Origin: HRBIN24 sp035574155
GTDB lineage: Bacteria; Chloroflexota; Dehalococcoidia; SM23-28-2; HRBIN24
NCBI GenBank assembly: GCA_035574155.1
Contig: DATLZD010000022.1
Coordinates: 1 to 34,699, forward strand
Direction: 5' to 3'
DNA: 34,699 bases
In this document: in pieces, positions 1 to 6,631 of the stretch
Layout of the letters: every line of letters begins with the position of its first letter
Numbering within the stretch: the first letter of the stretch is position 1
Program-made: the position numbers and the translations under genes
Notes under the pieces: generated by a model
Database searches by the model: none
Told to the model about the DNA's origin: nothing
What the model saw: only the letters and a program-made list of their open reading frames with translations

Positions 1-334
1 CCCCGCCGGCGCTGTGGCCCCCGCCCCAGGTAATGGGCCTCGGCCAGCTCGAGACAGACCAGAAACGCCTGCCGCAGCCTGCCACTACCTTTCGCCATGG
101 CATACGAAGCCTATCTCCAACCCTTTTACAAGACAAGCCCAGCTGAGATGCTGCCTCACGCCTGCCCCCTCGGGCGCGGGGGGCCTACGCCACGGTAGCG
201 GGCACCTCCGGGCCATCACGGGGCGCTGAGGGCTACTGGTTGGAGGGAAGGTCGAAAAGGGACGGTTTACGGCCGGTAACGTTCTTCATCTCCTTGACGT
301 CTAGATATGCGAAGCGAAGGGAACGGGGCAGGCC
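1..334. other. Leader region without a clear gene
   Basis: No convincing gene is visible. A short plus-strand reading frame (14-229) has no recognisable family or good ribosome binding site. On the minus strand an ATG at 96-98 opens a frame that runs off the left edge (begins MAKGSGRLRQAFLVCLELAE). It could be the first 32 residues of a gene, but nothing confirms it. The last part (240-334) leads into the GGDEF/EAL gene and holds a TTGACG at 294-299 with no matching -10. Confidence 0.4.
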
Positions 335-2893
335 ATGTCTGGCGACGGGCGCCTACACGGCGGGCCGTCCCGCTTGCTGCTTTTGGCCCAGCTGGCCTGG
401 GCCGAGGGCGCGACGGAGACGGTCCTGGCCGATGCGGCCGAGGGGGTGGGCCGCGCCTGCCGCGCCCACCTGGCCGAGGTCTTGGAGCCTCTCCCCGAGG
501 ACTCCCTGCTGCGGGCCTGGCCCTACCCCCGCGCCAGGGAGCCCCGCCTGTCCCCTCTGGACCCAGCCGTGGTGGGGCCCCTGCAGAGCATCTCCGGTTC
601 GGTTCTCCTGTCGGGCGAGGAGGCTAGACTCACGCCCAGCGCCGCCCAGGCCGGCGTCAGGTGGGCGCTGGTGGCGCCGGTGTATGCCGGCCATGTGCCG
701 TGGGGACTGCTGGCCGTCTACCGGGTGCAGGGCCGCCCCTTCACTGCCTATCAGGCCCGTCTGCTGGAGGTGGCGGCCAAGGCCCTGGGCGCCTATCTCC
801 AACGGGTCCAGTCGGCGCGAGAGCTGGAGTCCCTGCGCCGCCGCTGGGACGCCCTCTGGACCAACCCCTATCAGATCGTGTGCGAGGTGAGCCCGGGCGG
901 CCGCATCCTCAAGGTCAGCCCGGGGTTTACCGACCGCCTGGGCGTCGACCCTGACTCGCTGGTGGGGGCCCTAGCCGGCCAGTTCATCCACCCCGAGGAC
1001 CTGCAGGTGCTGGTGGAGCTGGCCCAGCGGCCCCATGCCAAGATGGCCCTGCGCTGGCGCCTGCCCGACGGTCAGTGGGTGTGGCTGGAGGCGGTGGGCA
1101 AGGCCTTCGAGACGCCCGAGGGGAGGCGGAGGGTCCTGGTCACCGTGCGCGACCTGACGGAGTACCGCCGCCTGGAGTCGGAGCTGCGCCAGAGCGAGGA
1201 GACCCTCCGCACCATCCTCGACACCGTCAGCGAGGCGGTCTTCATCACCGACAGCAGCCAGTGTTACGTCTGGTGCAACCAGGCCTTCAGTCGCGTGACG
1301 GGCTACAGCCGTAGCGAGGCCATCGGCCTGCCCGTGTCCACCCTGCTGCCGCCCGACCAGATGAACAAGGTGCGGGAGATCTCCCGCCGACAGCTGCGGG
1401 GCGAGCTGGGGAGCTACTCTTACGACCTGGAGATCCTCACCAAGGACGGGCGCCGACTCCCCATCGAGGTCAGCGTCAGCGTCATATGGAGGGCCGACGG
1501 CTCTTACTGGTTCGTGGGCACCTTCCGTGACGTCAGTGAGCGGCGTCGCTGGGAGGCGAGGCTGCTGCACCTGGCCGACCACGACCACCTGACAGGTGTC
1601 TTCAACCGCCGCCGCTTCTACGAGGAGCTGAACCGGGAGATGGACCGCCTCAAGCGCTACGGCGGCCGGGCTGCCCTACTGTGGGTGGACCTGGACGGCT
1701 TCAAGGAGGTCAACGACCGCTTCGGCCACCACGTGGGCGACGATGTGCTGCGGCACGTGGCGGCTGTCCTGCGTCTGGAGGTGAGGCGATCGGACATCGT
1801 GGGGCGGCTGGGAGGTGACGAGTTCGGCATCGTGCTGGTGGAGGCCGACGAGCGGGAGGCCCGGGCCGTTGCCCAGCGCATCCTGGACCGGCTGCAGAAC
1901 TTGGCCCTGCCCGGCGGCCTGCACCTGTCCCTCTCGGCCAGCATCGGCATCGCCCTCCTGCACCGGATGGGGATGGACGCCAAGGAGGCCATGGTCTACG
2001 CCGACCGGGCCATGTATGCTGCCAAGGCCCAGGGGGTGGGCCTGGTGACGGTGCACCGTCCGTCCCAGAGCCAGCCCCTCGCCGTGTCGGCCCCCCACAA
2101 GGTGCGGGGCTGGGAGGTCCGGCTGCGTCGCGCCTTGCAGACGGGACGCCTCCGTCTCTTCTGTCAGCCCATCCTCAACCTCCACACCAACCAGGTGGGG
2201 CGCTACGAACTGCTGCTGCGGCTGCAGGAAAACAGCCACATCATACCCCCCTCCCTCTTCATGTGGGCGGCCGAGGAACTGAACCTGGTGCGGGACATCG
2301 ACCGCTGGGTGGTGGAGCGCAGCCTGGAGCTGCTGCGGCTCCTGCTGGACGCCGGGCAGCGGCTGTCGCTGCACCTGGACCTGCACGTGAACATGTCGGG
2401 CCGCTCGGCCCTGGACCACCAGATGCGGCAGGCCTTGCGCGACCTGGTCCAGAAGGCCCGGCTAGAGCCGGGCCGCCTCGTGTTCGAGCTGACGGAGACG
2501 GCCGCCCTGCTGGACGTGCAGGAGCTGAAGGCCTTCATGGATGAGATGAAGGAGCTGGGGTGCCGCTTCGCCCTGGACAACTTCGGCTCCGGACACTCGT
2601 CCCTCTACCAGCTCCGCTTCCTCCCCTTCGACTACCTGAAGATCGACGGCTCCTTCGTCCGTGGTCTGCTGCAGGACCCGGTGGACCGCATGATGGTGCG
2701 GGGGCTGGCCCTGGCCGCCGGCGCCCTGGGGCTGCGCAGCATCGCCGAGCACGTGGAGGACCAGCAGACGCTGGAGGTGCTGCGGGAGCTGGGGGTAGAC
2801 TACGCCCAGGGCTACTGCATCGGCCGGCCGCGACCGGTGGAGCAGGAGTGGCCGGGCGTCAGTGGGGCGGCAACTCCAGAGGGTGCCCGTTGA
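335..2893 (+). CDS. GAF-PAS-PAS-GGDEF-EAL c-di-GMP signalling protein
   Basis: An 852-residue cytoplasmic protein that probably makes and/or degrades cyclic di-GMP in response to sensed signals. Domains in order: a GAF-like N-terminus (about 1-155), PAS 1 (about 180-275), PAS 2 (about 285-405), GGDEF (about 410-575) and EAL (about 595-840). No membrane segment is seen. The cyclase signature GGDEF is intact at 493-497, and an RxxD inhibitory site (RRSD) lies in the usual place just before it. In the EAL half the signature reads ELL (from residue 625). The usual DDFG metal-binding pair is DNFG (D748, N749). The downstream KID lysine, AEHVE and AQGY motifs are kept. The cyclase is therefore likely active, while phosphodiesterase activity is uncertain. 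The start at 335 has only a weak ribosome binding site. The 3' end overlaps the convergent OsmC gene by 35 bp. Confidence 0.9.
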   Translation: MSGDGRLHGGPSRLLLLAQLAWAEGATETVLADAAEGVGRACRAHLAEVLEPLPEDSLLRAWPYPRAREPRLSPLDPAVVGPLQSISGSVLLSGEEARLTPSAAQAGVRWALVAPVYAGHVPWGLLAVYRVQGRPFTAYQARLLEVAAKALGAYLQRVQSARELESLRRRWDALWTNPYQIVCEVSPGGRILKVSPGFTDRLGVDPDSLVGALAGQFIHPEDLQVLVELAQRPHAKMALRWRLPDGQWVWLEAVGKAFETPEGRRRVLVTVRDLTEYRRLESELRQSEETLRTILDTVSEAVFITDSSQCYVWCNQAFSRVTGYSRSEAIGLPVSTLLPPDQMNKVREISRRQLRGELGSYSYDLEILTKDGRRLPIEVSVSVIWRADGSYWFVGTFRDVSERRRWEARLLHLADHDHLTGVFNRRRFYEELNREMDRLKRYGGRAALLWVDLDGFKEVNDRFGHHVGDDVLRHVAAVLRLEVRRSDIVGRLGGDEFGIVLVEADEREARAVAQRILDRLQNLALPGGLHLSLSASIGIALLHRMGMDAKEAMVYADRAMYAAKAQGVGLVTVHRPSQSQPLAVSAPHKVRGWEVRLRRALQTGRLRLFCQPILNLHTNQVGRYELLLRLQENSHIIPPSLFMWAAEELNLVRDIDRWVVERSLELLRLLLDAGQRLSLHLDLHVNMSGRSALDHQMRQALRDLVQKARLEPGRLVFELTETAALLDVQELKAFMDEMKELGCRFALDNFGSGHSSLYQLRFLPFDYLKIDGSFVRGLLQDPVDRMMVRGLALAAGALGLRSIAEHVEDQQTLEVLRELGVDYAQGYCIGRPRPVEQEWPGVSGAATPEGAR

Positions 2894-3359
2894 GGGTGAC
2901 GGTGGCCTCCACCTTTACGGGCTGCGCCAGCGCCTGCTCCACGTAACAGGCCGAGCGGGCCAGGGACACCAGGCGGGCCACGTCCTCGACCGAAGCCGGC
3001 GACAGCAGCTCTATTTCCATCTCGAAGCCGTCACAGCCGGCCCGCAGGGTCCCGGCCAGGGCAGAGCCCTCGGTCCAGAAGCGTCCCCGCACCCGGACGG
3101 CGGCCTTCTCCAGGGGTATGCGCAGACGGCGGGCCAGACTGGCCGCCACCGACAGCGTTCAGAGGGCCAGGGCGGCCGCCAGATAGGCCAGAGGGGTGGG
3201 GGCTGACCCCGCGCCGCCCGCCTCTGGCGACTCGTCGGAGAAGATGAAGTGCTGGGGGCCGTCGCTGCGGCCGGCACGGGCCCGTCGCAGGGTGGGGGTC
3301 AGCAGCTCGGCGCTGGCCTCGTAGGTGAAATGGCGTCGCGGGCGCTCTCCTTCCCTCAT
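2859..3359 (-). CDS. OsmC-family peroxiredoxin, probable selenoprotein (in-frame TGA at 3159-3161)
   Basis: The frame reads through one TGA and gives 166 residues. Both halves are in the same frame and both look like OsmC: PTPLAYLAAALAL before the TGA and TLSVAASLARRLRIPLE after it. OsmC/Ohr proteins reduce peroxides with a cysteine pair. In relatives the first cysteine sits in a motif like LGACTA; here the TGA codon (residue 67) falls exactly there. The second cysteine is present in SACYVEQAL near the C-terminus. I read the TGA as selenocysteine; OsmC-like selenoproteins are a described family. A hairpin right after the TGA fits a bacterial SECIS (separate entry). Start ATG at 3359 is preceded by AAGGAG 8 nt upstream, overlapping the DUF190 stop. 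It is the last gene of the tRNA-Val/riboswitch/crcB/DUF190 unit. The alternative is a pseudogene or a sequencing error changing TGC or TGT to TGA. No selA, selB or selD lies in the window. Confidence 0.75.
3125..3150 (-). promoter_or_regulatory. Candidate bacterial SECIS element
   Basis: On the coding strand, downstream of the TGA, GGCGG (3147-3143) pairs with CCGCC (3132-3128, with one bulged C at 3133), then CCA with TGG, closing the triloop GTC at 3139-3137. Three weaker pairs (U-G, G-U, G-C) extend the stem to 3150/3125. The loop begins 19 nt after the TGA and starts with G. That fits the known bacterial rule of a small loop 16-37 nt from the UGA with a G in its first two positions. Any GC-rich coding DNA can fold, so the hairpin alone is weak evidence. 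Its position is what matters. Confidence 0.55.
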
Positions 3360-3364
3360 GGGCG

Positions 3365-3712
3365 TCACTCCTTGGGCGGCTGGTCGGGCCGGTAGAAGAC
3401 GACCCTGACCCTCTCCAGGGTGGCCAGCCCCTCTTGGACCATCTCCCTTACCGTGGAGAGGAAGGCCTCTATCTTCTCAGGGCGGTCGGCCACCTCGATA
3501 ACGATGGGCAGGTCGCTGGAGAGCTCCAGCAGGCGGGAGGTGTGGATGACGCTGTTGGCCCCGAACCCTTCGATGCCGCGGATGACCGTGGCCCCCGCCA
3601 GCCCCTGTTCGCGGGCCTTCTCCACCAGCGCACGGTATAGGGGACGGCCATGCCAGCGGTCGCTCTCACCGACGAAGATGCGCAGCAGCAGGGCCTCTGT
3701 CTCCTCGTCCAT
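3365..3712 (-). CDS. DUF190 family protein
   Basis: A 115-residue DUF190 protein. These small ferredoxin-fold proteins are often encoded next to crcB; their molecular role is not established. Family-like stretches visible are LLRIFVGESDRWHGRPLY, GLAGATVIRGIEGFG and DLPIVIEVADRPEKIEAFL. The start ATG at 3712 is chosen because GGGAG lies just upstream and the crcB stop is only 4 nt away. A longer frame reaching 3769 would run into crcB and lacks family similarity. Its TGA stop overlaps the Shine-Dalgarno region of the OsmC gene, so the three genes look translationally coupled. Confidence 0.9.
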   Translation of the reverse strand: MDEETEALLLRIFVGESDRWHGRPLYRALVEKAREQGLAGATVIRGIEGFGANSVIHTSRLLELSSDLPIVIEVADRPEKIEAFLSTVREMVQEGLATLERVRVVFYRPDQPPKE

Positions 3713-3716
3713 GCTC

Positions 3717-4091
3717 TCAGCTCCCGATGCTTCCCAACCCCTTGCCCAGGACGAAGGCGGCCAGGCCACCTATGAGGCTGGCAGCCAGGTATGCCAGGCA
3801 GAGGAGATAGGCCCCGTCCCGTAGCAGGCCATGGGACTCGTAGACGAAGGTGGAGAAGGTTGTCATGGCGCCCAGGAACCCCACCGCCAGCAGGGAACGG
3901 GCCTCGGGGCCCAGGAGGCCGCGCTCCTCTATCAGCGCTATGATAACCCCCAACAGGAAGCAGCCCAACAGGTTCACCACCAGGGTGCCATAAGGGAAGG
4001 CTGTGCCCAGGAGGGAATAGACGGCCCGGGCCAGGAAGTAGCGGGCCAGGGCCCCCAGGGCCCCGCCTGCCGCTACCGCTACCACCGTCAT
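3717..4091 (-). CDS. crcB: Fluoride ion channel CrcB/Fluc
   Basis: A 124-residue, four-helix membrane protein that lets toxic fluoride leave the cell; Fluc channels work as dual-topology dimers. Family motifs are complete: GGALGALARY at 9-18, GTLVVNLLGCF with the conserved Asn40, and GFLGAMTTFSTF at 71-82 with the two pore phenylalanines F79 and F82. An in-frame ATG exists at 4139 but lies inside the riboswitch aptamer and has no ribosome binding site. ATG at 4091, preceded by AGAGG 5 nt upstream, gives the normal family length, so I choose it. Expression is very likely controlled by the fluoride riboswitch directly upstream. DUF190 follows after 4 nt. Confidence 0.93.
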   Translation of the reverse strand: MTVVAVAAGGALGALARYFLARAVYSLLGTAFPYGTLVVNLLGCFLLGVIIALIEERGLLGPEARSLLAVGFLGAMTTFSTFVYESHGLLRDGAYLLCLAYLAASLIGGLAAFVLGKGLGSIGS

Positions 4092-4127
4092 CTGGCCTCT
4101 AAAGAGAAAGGCCCCCACCGGCACCTC

Positions 4128-4192
4128 GGTAGAGGCCATCAGCGTTGCCGCGGTTCGGCGCCCCCGGGGCGCCGGGCGGGCCTCATCGCCCC
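4128..4192 (-). promoter_or_regulatory. Fluoride riboswitch (crcB motif) controlling translation
   Basis: Read on the minus strand, the segment has the crcB-motif layout: GGGGCGATGAGGCC (4192-4179), a GC-rich variable hairpin (4173-4157), then AACCGC and GCTGATGGCCTCTACC ending at 4128. GAGGCC of the 5' part pairs with GGCCTC of the 3' part, as in the known aptamer. The same 3' strand, GGCCTCTA (4137-4130), is perfectly complementary over 8 bases to TAGAGGCC (4101-4094), which contains the crcB Shine-Dalgarno sequence. The two pairings exclude each other. This predicts that fluoride stabilises the aptamer and frees the ribosome binding site. I see no terminator hairpin with a T-run, so control is likely translational. 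Confidence 0.87.
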
Positions 4193-4195
4193 TTC

Positions 4196-4270
4196 TGGTG
4201 GGCGATGGAGGATTCGAACCTCCGACCTTCTCGGTGTAAGCGAGACGCTCTACCGCTGAGCTAATCGCCC
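4196..4270 (-). tRNA. tRNA-Val (anticodon TAC)
   Basis: Reading down the minus strand: acceptor GGGCGAT pairs with ATCGCCC. The D arm is GCTC/GAGC and the anticodon stem TCTCG/CGAGA encloses the loop CTTACAC with anticodon TAC. The T arm is GGAGG/CCTCC around TTCGAAT. The body is 72 nt with discriminator A, and the 3' CCA is encoded (4198-4196). Only 3 nt separate CCA from the first base of the fluoride riboswitch, so tRNA and crcB leader probably share a transcript and are split by tRNA 3' processing. Confidence 0.97.
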
Positions 4271-4283
4271 ACCTGCCAAATCC

Positions 4284-4313
4284 ATGCTATTTATAGAGCA
4301 TGGGGGCGGTCAA
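4284..4313 (-). promoter_or_regulatory. Probable promoter of the tRNA-Val/crcB unit
   Basis: On the minus strand TTGACC (4313-4308) and TAGCAT (4289-4284) are 18 nt apart, about 14 nt before the tRNA 5' end. The -10 overlaps one arm of a perfect 7-bp inverted repeat (CCATGCT at 4282-4288, AGCATGG at 4297-4303, 8-nt AT-rich loop). That repeat could be an operator or a hairpin. Spacing and the TTGAC core resemble the 23S promoter at the window's end. Confidence 0.5.
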
Positions 4314-4363
4314 GGGCACAGCGGGGCGGCTCTTGGCCGACAGCAGCCAGCAGGAGGTGCGGC

Positions 4364-4801
4364 ATGAAGGTCTTTCTCTCGGCGGCCATCACCAGCGGCC
4401 GACGCGAGTATGTGGAGGCGGTCCGGGCCATCGCCCAGGCCCTGCAGGACGAGGGGGTGGAGGTCCTCAACCGACGGGTGGCCGACCCCACCTTCCCTCA
4501 GCCGGCGGTGGACCGGGCCCGCGCCCTGAGGGAGGTCTACCAGTGGCTGCAGGAGGCCGATGCCCTGGTGGCCGAGGCCACCATCTCCTCCACCGGCGTC
4601 GGCTGCGAGCTGACCACCGTCCAGATGCGCGGCAAGCCGGTGCTCCTGCTCTATGACGCCCACTTCGGCTTCCGCATCTCCGACTGGGTGCTGCACCATC
4701 CCGACCCCAAGGTCACCGCCCGCCCCTACCGCGACCTGCCCGAGCTGGCCGAGGAGGTGCGCCGCTTCGTGCGTCAGGTGCGGGGGGATGCCTCGCCGTG
4801 A
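4364..4801 (+). CDS. Nucleoside 2-deoxyribosyltransferase / deoxynucleotide N-hydrolase-like protein
   Basis: A 145-residue cytoplasmic protein of the nucleoside 2-deoxyribosyltransferase superfamily, closest in layout to the DNPH1/RCL 2'-deoxynucleoside 5'-phosphate N-hydrolases. Visible features are MKVFLSAAITSGRREY at the start (nucleotide-binding first strand), ADALVAEATISSTGVGCEL in the middle with the probable catalytic Glu of the GVGxE motif, and a C-terminal helix. Members cleave the glycosidic bond of deoxynucleotides or move deoxyribose between bases; which reaction applies here cannot be told. A strong ribosome binding site, AGGAGGTG, precedes the ATG. It is a single gene divergent from tRNA-Val. 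Confidence 0.8.
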   Translation: MKVFLSAAITSGRREYVEAVRAIAQALQDEGVEVLNRRVADPTFPQPAVDRARALREVYQWLQEADALVAEATISSTGVGCELTTVQMRGKPVLLLYDAHFGFRISDWVLHHPDPKVTARPYRDLPELAEEVRRFVRQVRGDASP

Positions 4802-4823
4802 GCAGGCGCCGCCAGCCCCGGGG

Positions 4824-5194
4824 TCAGGTGTCCAGCAGCCTCTGCAGCAGCCGCTGGCGGGAGTGGGCATCGCCAGGGGTGCCTTGGTAAAACGCCCTTC
4901 CCCGCTCCAGCAGGTATACGCGGTCGGCTAAGGCCAGGCCAGGGCCGACATGGCCAGCGTGGCCGTCGCCAGGCCCAGGTGCGGGGTGAAGCCGCCCGCC
5001 AGCGGGGGGACGGCGGCCAGGGCTGCCAGCGCCCCCTCTATCTGTCCTGCCCCACCCACGACTACCACCACCAGGGCCAGCGGCAGCTTGAAGTCCCTTC
5101 CCGGGGCCAGGGCAAGGCGCGGCAGGCCGACCACCCCCGCCAGGCCGGCCCCCAGCCCGATGAAGCGACGACGGGAAAGCCTCCGGGCGGACAT
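4824..5194 (-). pseudogene. Remnant of a branched-chain amino-acid-type ABC transporter operon
   Basis: Three pieces of a transporter are run together. From ATG 5194 (after AAAGGGGTGAC) comes a twin-arginine signal, SRRRFIGLGAGLAGVV, as in a substrate-binding protein. It is followed at once by LPLALVVVVVGGAGQIEGAL, which resembles the C-terminal part of a LivH/LivM permease; this frame stops at 4928. In a different frame, starting near 4940 and ending at the TGA 4824-4826, is ALADRVYLLERGRAFYQGTP. That is the C-terminal tail of a LivF/LivG-type ATPase, without Walker or signature motifs. The simplest reading is an operon collapsed by at least two large deletions. A small unrelated Tat-exported peptide is the alternative for the first part. 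Confidence 0.65.
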
Positions 5195-5332
5195 GTCACC
5201 CCTTTTGCGATGGCCCATGGGCCGCCCTACGCGTGCGGCGCAGATGGCGCGGTCATCGTCCCAGGTTAAGGGGCGGGCAGGCCGCGGCGCAACCGCTGCG
5301 AGCGAGGGCAGCCCTCTCCCCCCGCGAGGGCC

Positions 5333-5338
5333 TATAAT
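5333..5338 (+). promoter_or_regulatory. -10 element (TATAAT) before the HMA/nfo genes
   Basis: A perfect TATAAT stands out in a very GC-rich stretch, 15 nt before the HMA gene's ATG. No good -35 lies 16-18 nt upstream, so the promoter may depend on an activator or be weak. Transcripts would have a leader of only about 8-10 nt. Confidence 0.5.
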
Positions 5339-5353
5339 GGGGGCAGGACTGCC

Positions 5354-5677
5354 ATGCGGGTCTACTGGCGCCGTCTGCTTTACCGCCCCCGGGCCGTGGT
5401 GACGGCCAGGGAGGGGGAGGCGGTCACCCTGCGCATCGAGGGCCTCGTGTGTGACCTCTGCGCCGCCCGGGCCCGCCGGGGACTCCTGTCGTTGCCGGGG
5501 GTGGAGAGGGCGACGGTGGACCTGGAGGCGGGCACGGCCAGGGTCTGGTGCGCCCCCTCCACCCCTGACGGCGCCCTGGAGGGGGCGGTGGCGTCCACCG
5601 TCATCCTTCCCCGCCTGCGCTGGTTGCTGGACAGGGTGCGGCGGGCCCTGGCCTGGCCCGGGAGGGGTGCGGCGTGA
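5354..5677 (+). CDS. Heavy-metal-associated (HMA) domain protein
   Basis: A 107-residue protein with one HMA fold: IEGLVCDLCAARARRGLLSLPGVERATVDLEAGTARV carries the CxxC metal site as C33 and C36. Such domains bind soft or transition metals (Cu, Zn, Hg) as chaperones or as part of larger pumps. Here there is no pump domain, and the remaining sequence is a basic tail (LLDRVRRALAWPGRG). A basic N-terminus (MRVYWRRLLYRPRA) precedes the domain. Its stop overlaps the start of the endonuclease IV gene, so the two are translated together. Confidence 0.75.
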   Translation: MRVYWRRLLYRPRAVVTAREGEAVTLRIEGLVCDLCAARARRGLLSLPGVERATVDLEAGTARVWCAPSTPDGALEGAVASTVILPRLRWLLDRVRRALAWPGRGAA

Positions 5678-6528
5678 GGGTGGGCGCCCACGTCTCCACC
5701 GCCGGCGGCGTGGACAAGGCCATTGACCGCGCTCTGGAGATGGGGGCCGAGGCGGTCCAGATCTTCACCTCCGCCCCCCAGAGCTGGCGGCGGCGGGAGT
5801 TCGGGCCCGAGGAGATAGAGGCCTTCCGCGCCCGCGCCCAGGCCGAAGGGCTGGGCCCCAACTACGTCCATGGCCCTTACCTCATCAACCTGGCCAGCCC
5901 CAACCGCGACCTGGTGGCCAAGTCGGTGGAGGCCCTGGTGCTGGACATGGAGCTGTGTCATCGGCTGGGCATGAAGGGGGTCATCTTCCACCTGGGGAGC
6001 CACAAGGGGGCCGGCCTGGACGAGGTGTTCGGCCAGATAGTGGACTGCCTGCTGCAGGTCGTCGCCCGCACTCCCGAGGACACCTGGCTCGTGCTGGAGA
6101 ACTCGGCCGGCATGGGCGGGGCCGTCGGCTCCCGCTTTCCCGAGCTGGGGCGCATCCTGCGGGCGGCGGCCCACCCCCGCCTGAAGGTCTGTCTGGATAC
6201 CCAGCACATGTTCGCTGCCGGCTACGACGTCCGCACTCGGGAGGGGCTGGAGGCGGCCATGGAGGAGTTCGACCGTGAGGTGGGCCTGGAGCGGCTGGTG
6301 GCCGTCCATGCCAATGACTCCAAGTGCCCCTTGGCCGGGGGTGTAGACCGACACGAGAACATCGGCTTGGGCTACATCGGCAATGAGGGGTTCCTCAACA
6401 TCATCGCCCACCCGGCCTTCCGTGACCTGCCCTTCCTCCTGGAGGTGCCGGGCATGGACGGCGAGGGCCCGGACCGGCCCAACGTGGAGGCCCTGAAGGG
6501 GCTGCGGGCCGCGGCCCTGGGCGCCTGA
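5674..6528 (+). CDS. nfo: Endonuclease IV (AP endonuclease)
   Basis: A 284-residue TIM-barrel AP endonuclease that cuts DNA 5' of abasic sites in base excision repair. All nine zinc ligands known from E. coli Nfo are in register: H66, H106, E142, D175, H178, H212, D225, H227 and E257. They lie in motifs such as FHLGSH, VLENSAG, CLDTQHMFAAGYD, VHANDSK and DRHENIG. The C-terminal MDGEGPDRPNV is typical of the shorter bacterial form. The start is GTG at 5674, overlapping the HMA stop (GTGA); GTG at 5680 is an alternative two codons in. Confidence 0.95.
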   Translation: MRVGAHVSTAGGVDKAIDRALEMGAEAVQIFTSAPQSWRRREFGPEEIEAFRARAQAEGLGPNYVHGPYLINLASPNRDLVAKSVEALVLDMELCHRLGMKGVIFHLGSHKGAGLDEVFGQIVDCLLQVVARTPEDTWLVLENSAGMGGAVGSRFPELGRILRAAAHPRLKVCLDTQHMFAAGYDVRTREGLEAAMEEFDREVGLERLVAVHANDSKCPLAGGVDRHENIGLGYIGNEGFLNIIAHPAFRDLPFLLEVPGMDGEGPDRPNVEALKGLRAAALGA

Positions 6529-6631
6529 GGGGCGCTGCGCCTGGCTTAGCGCTCTTTCACGCTTTTTTCACCCAATTCACAGTCGACAATATTGGCAACG
6601 ATGCCTTACCTGGCTAAATTCCTTAACCAGG

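Noticed and set aside
120..240. A c-di-GMP riboswitch before the GGDEF/EAL gene
   Set aside because: GGTAGCGGG near 194 looked suggestive, but the other conserved parts (such as GACGCAAAGC and the tetraloop receptor) are missing.
3011..3277. Frameshifted or separate small genes in the OsmC region
   Set aside because: The two OsmC halves are in the same frame, separated only by TGA. The other-frame reading has no family similarity.
4092..4139. Longer CrcB starting at ATG 4139
   Set aside because: That ATG is part of the riboswitch core (GCTGATGGCC), has no ribosome binding site, and adds 16 residues foreign to the family.
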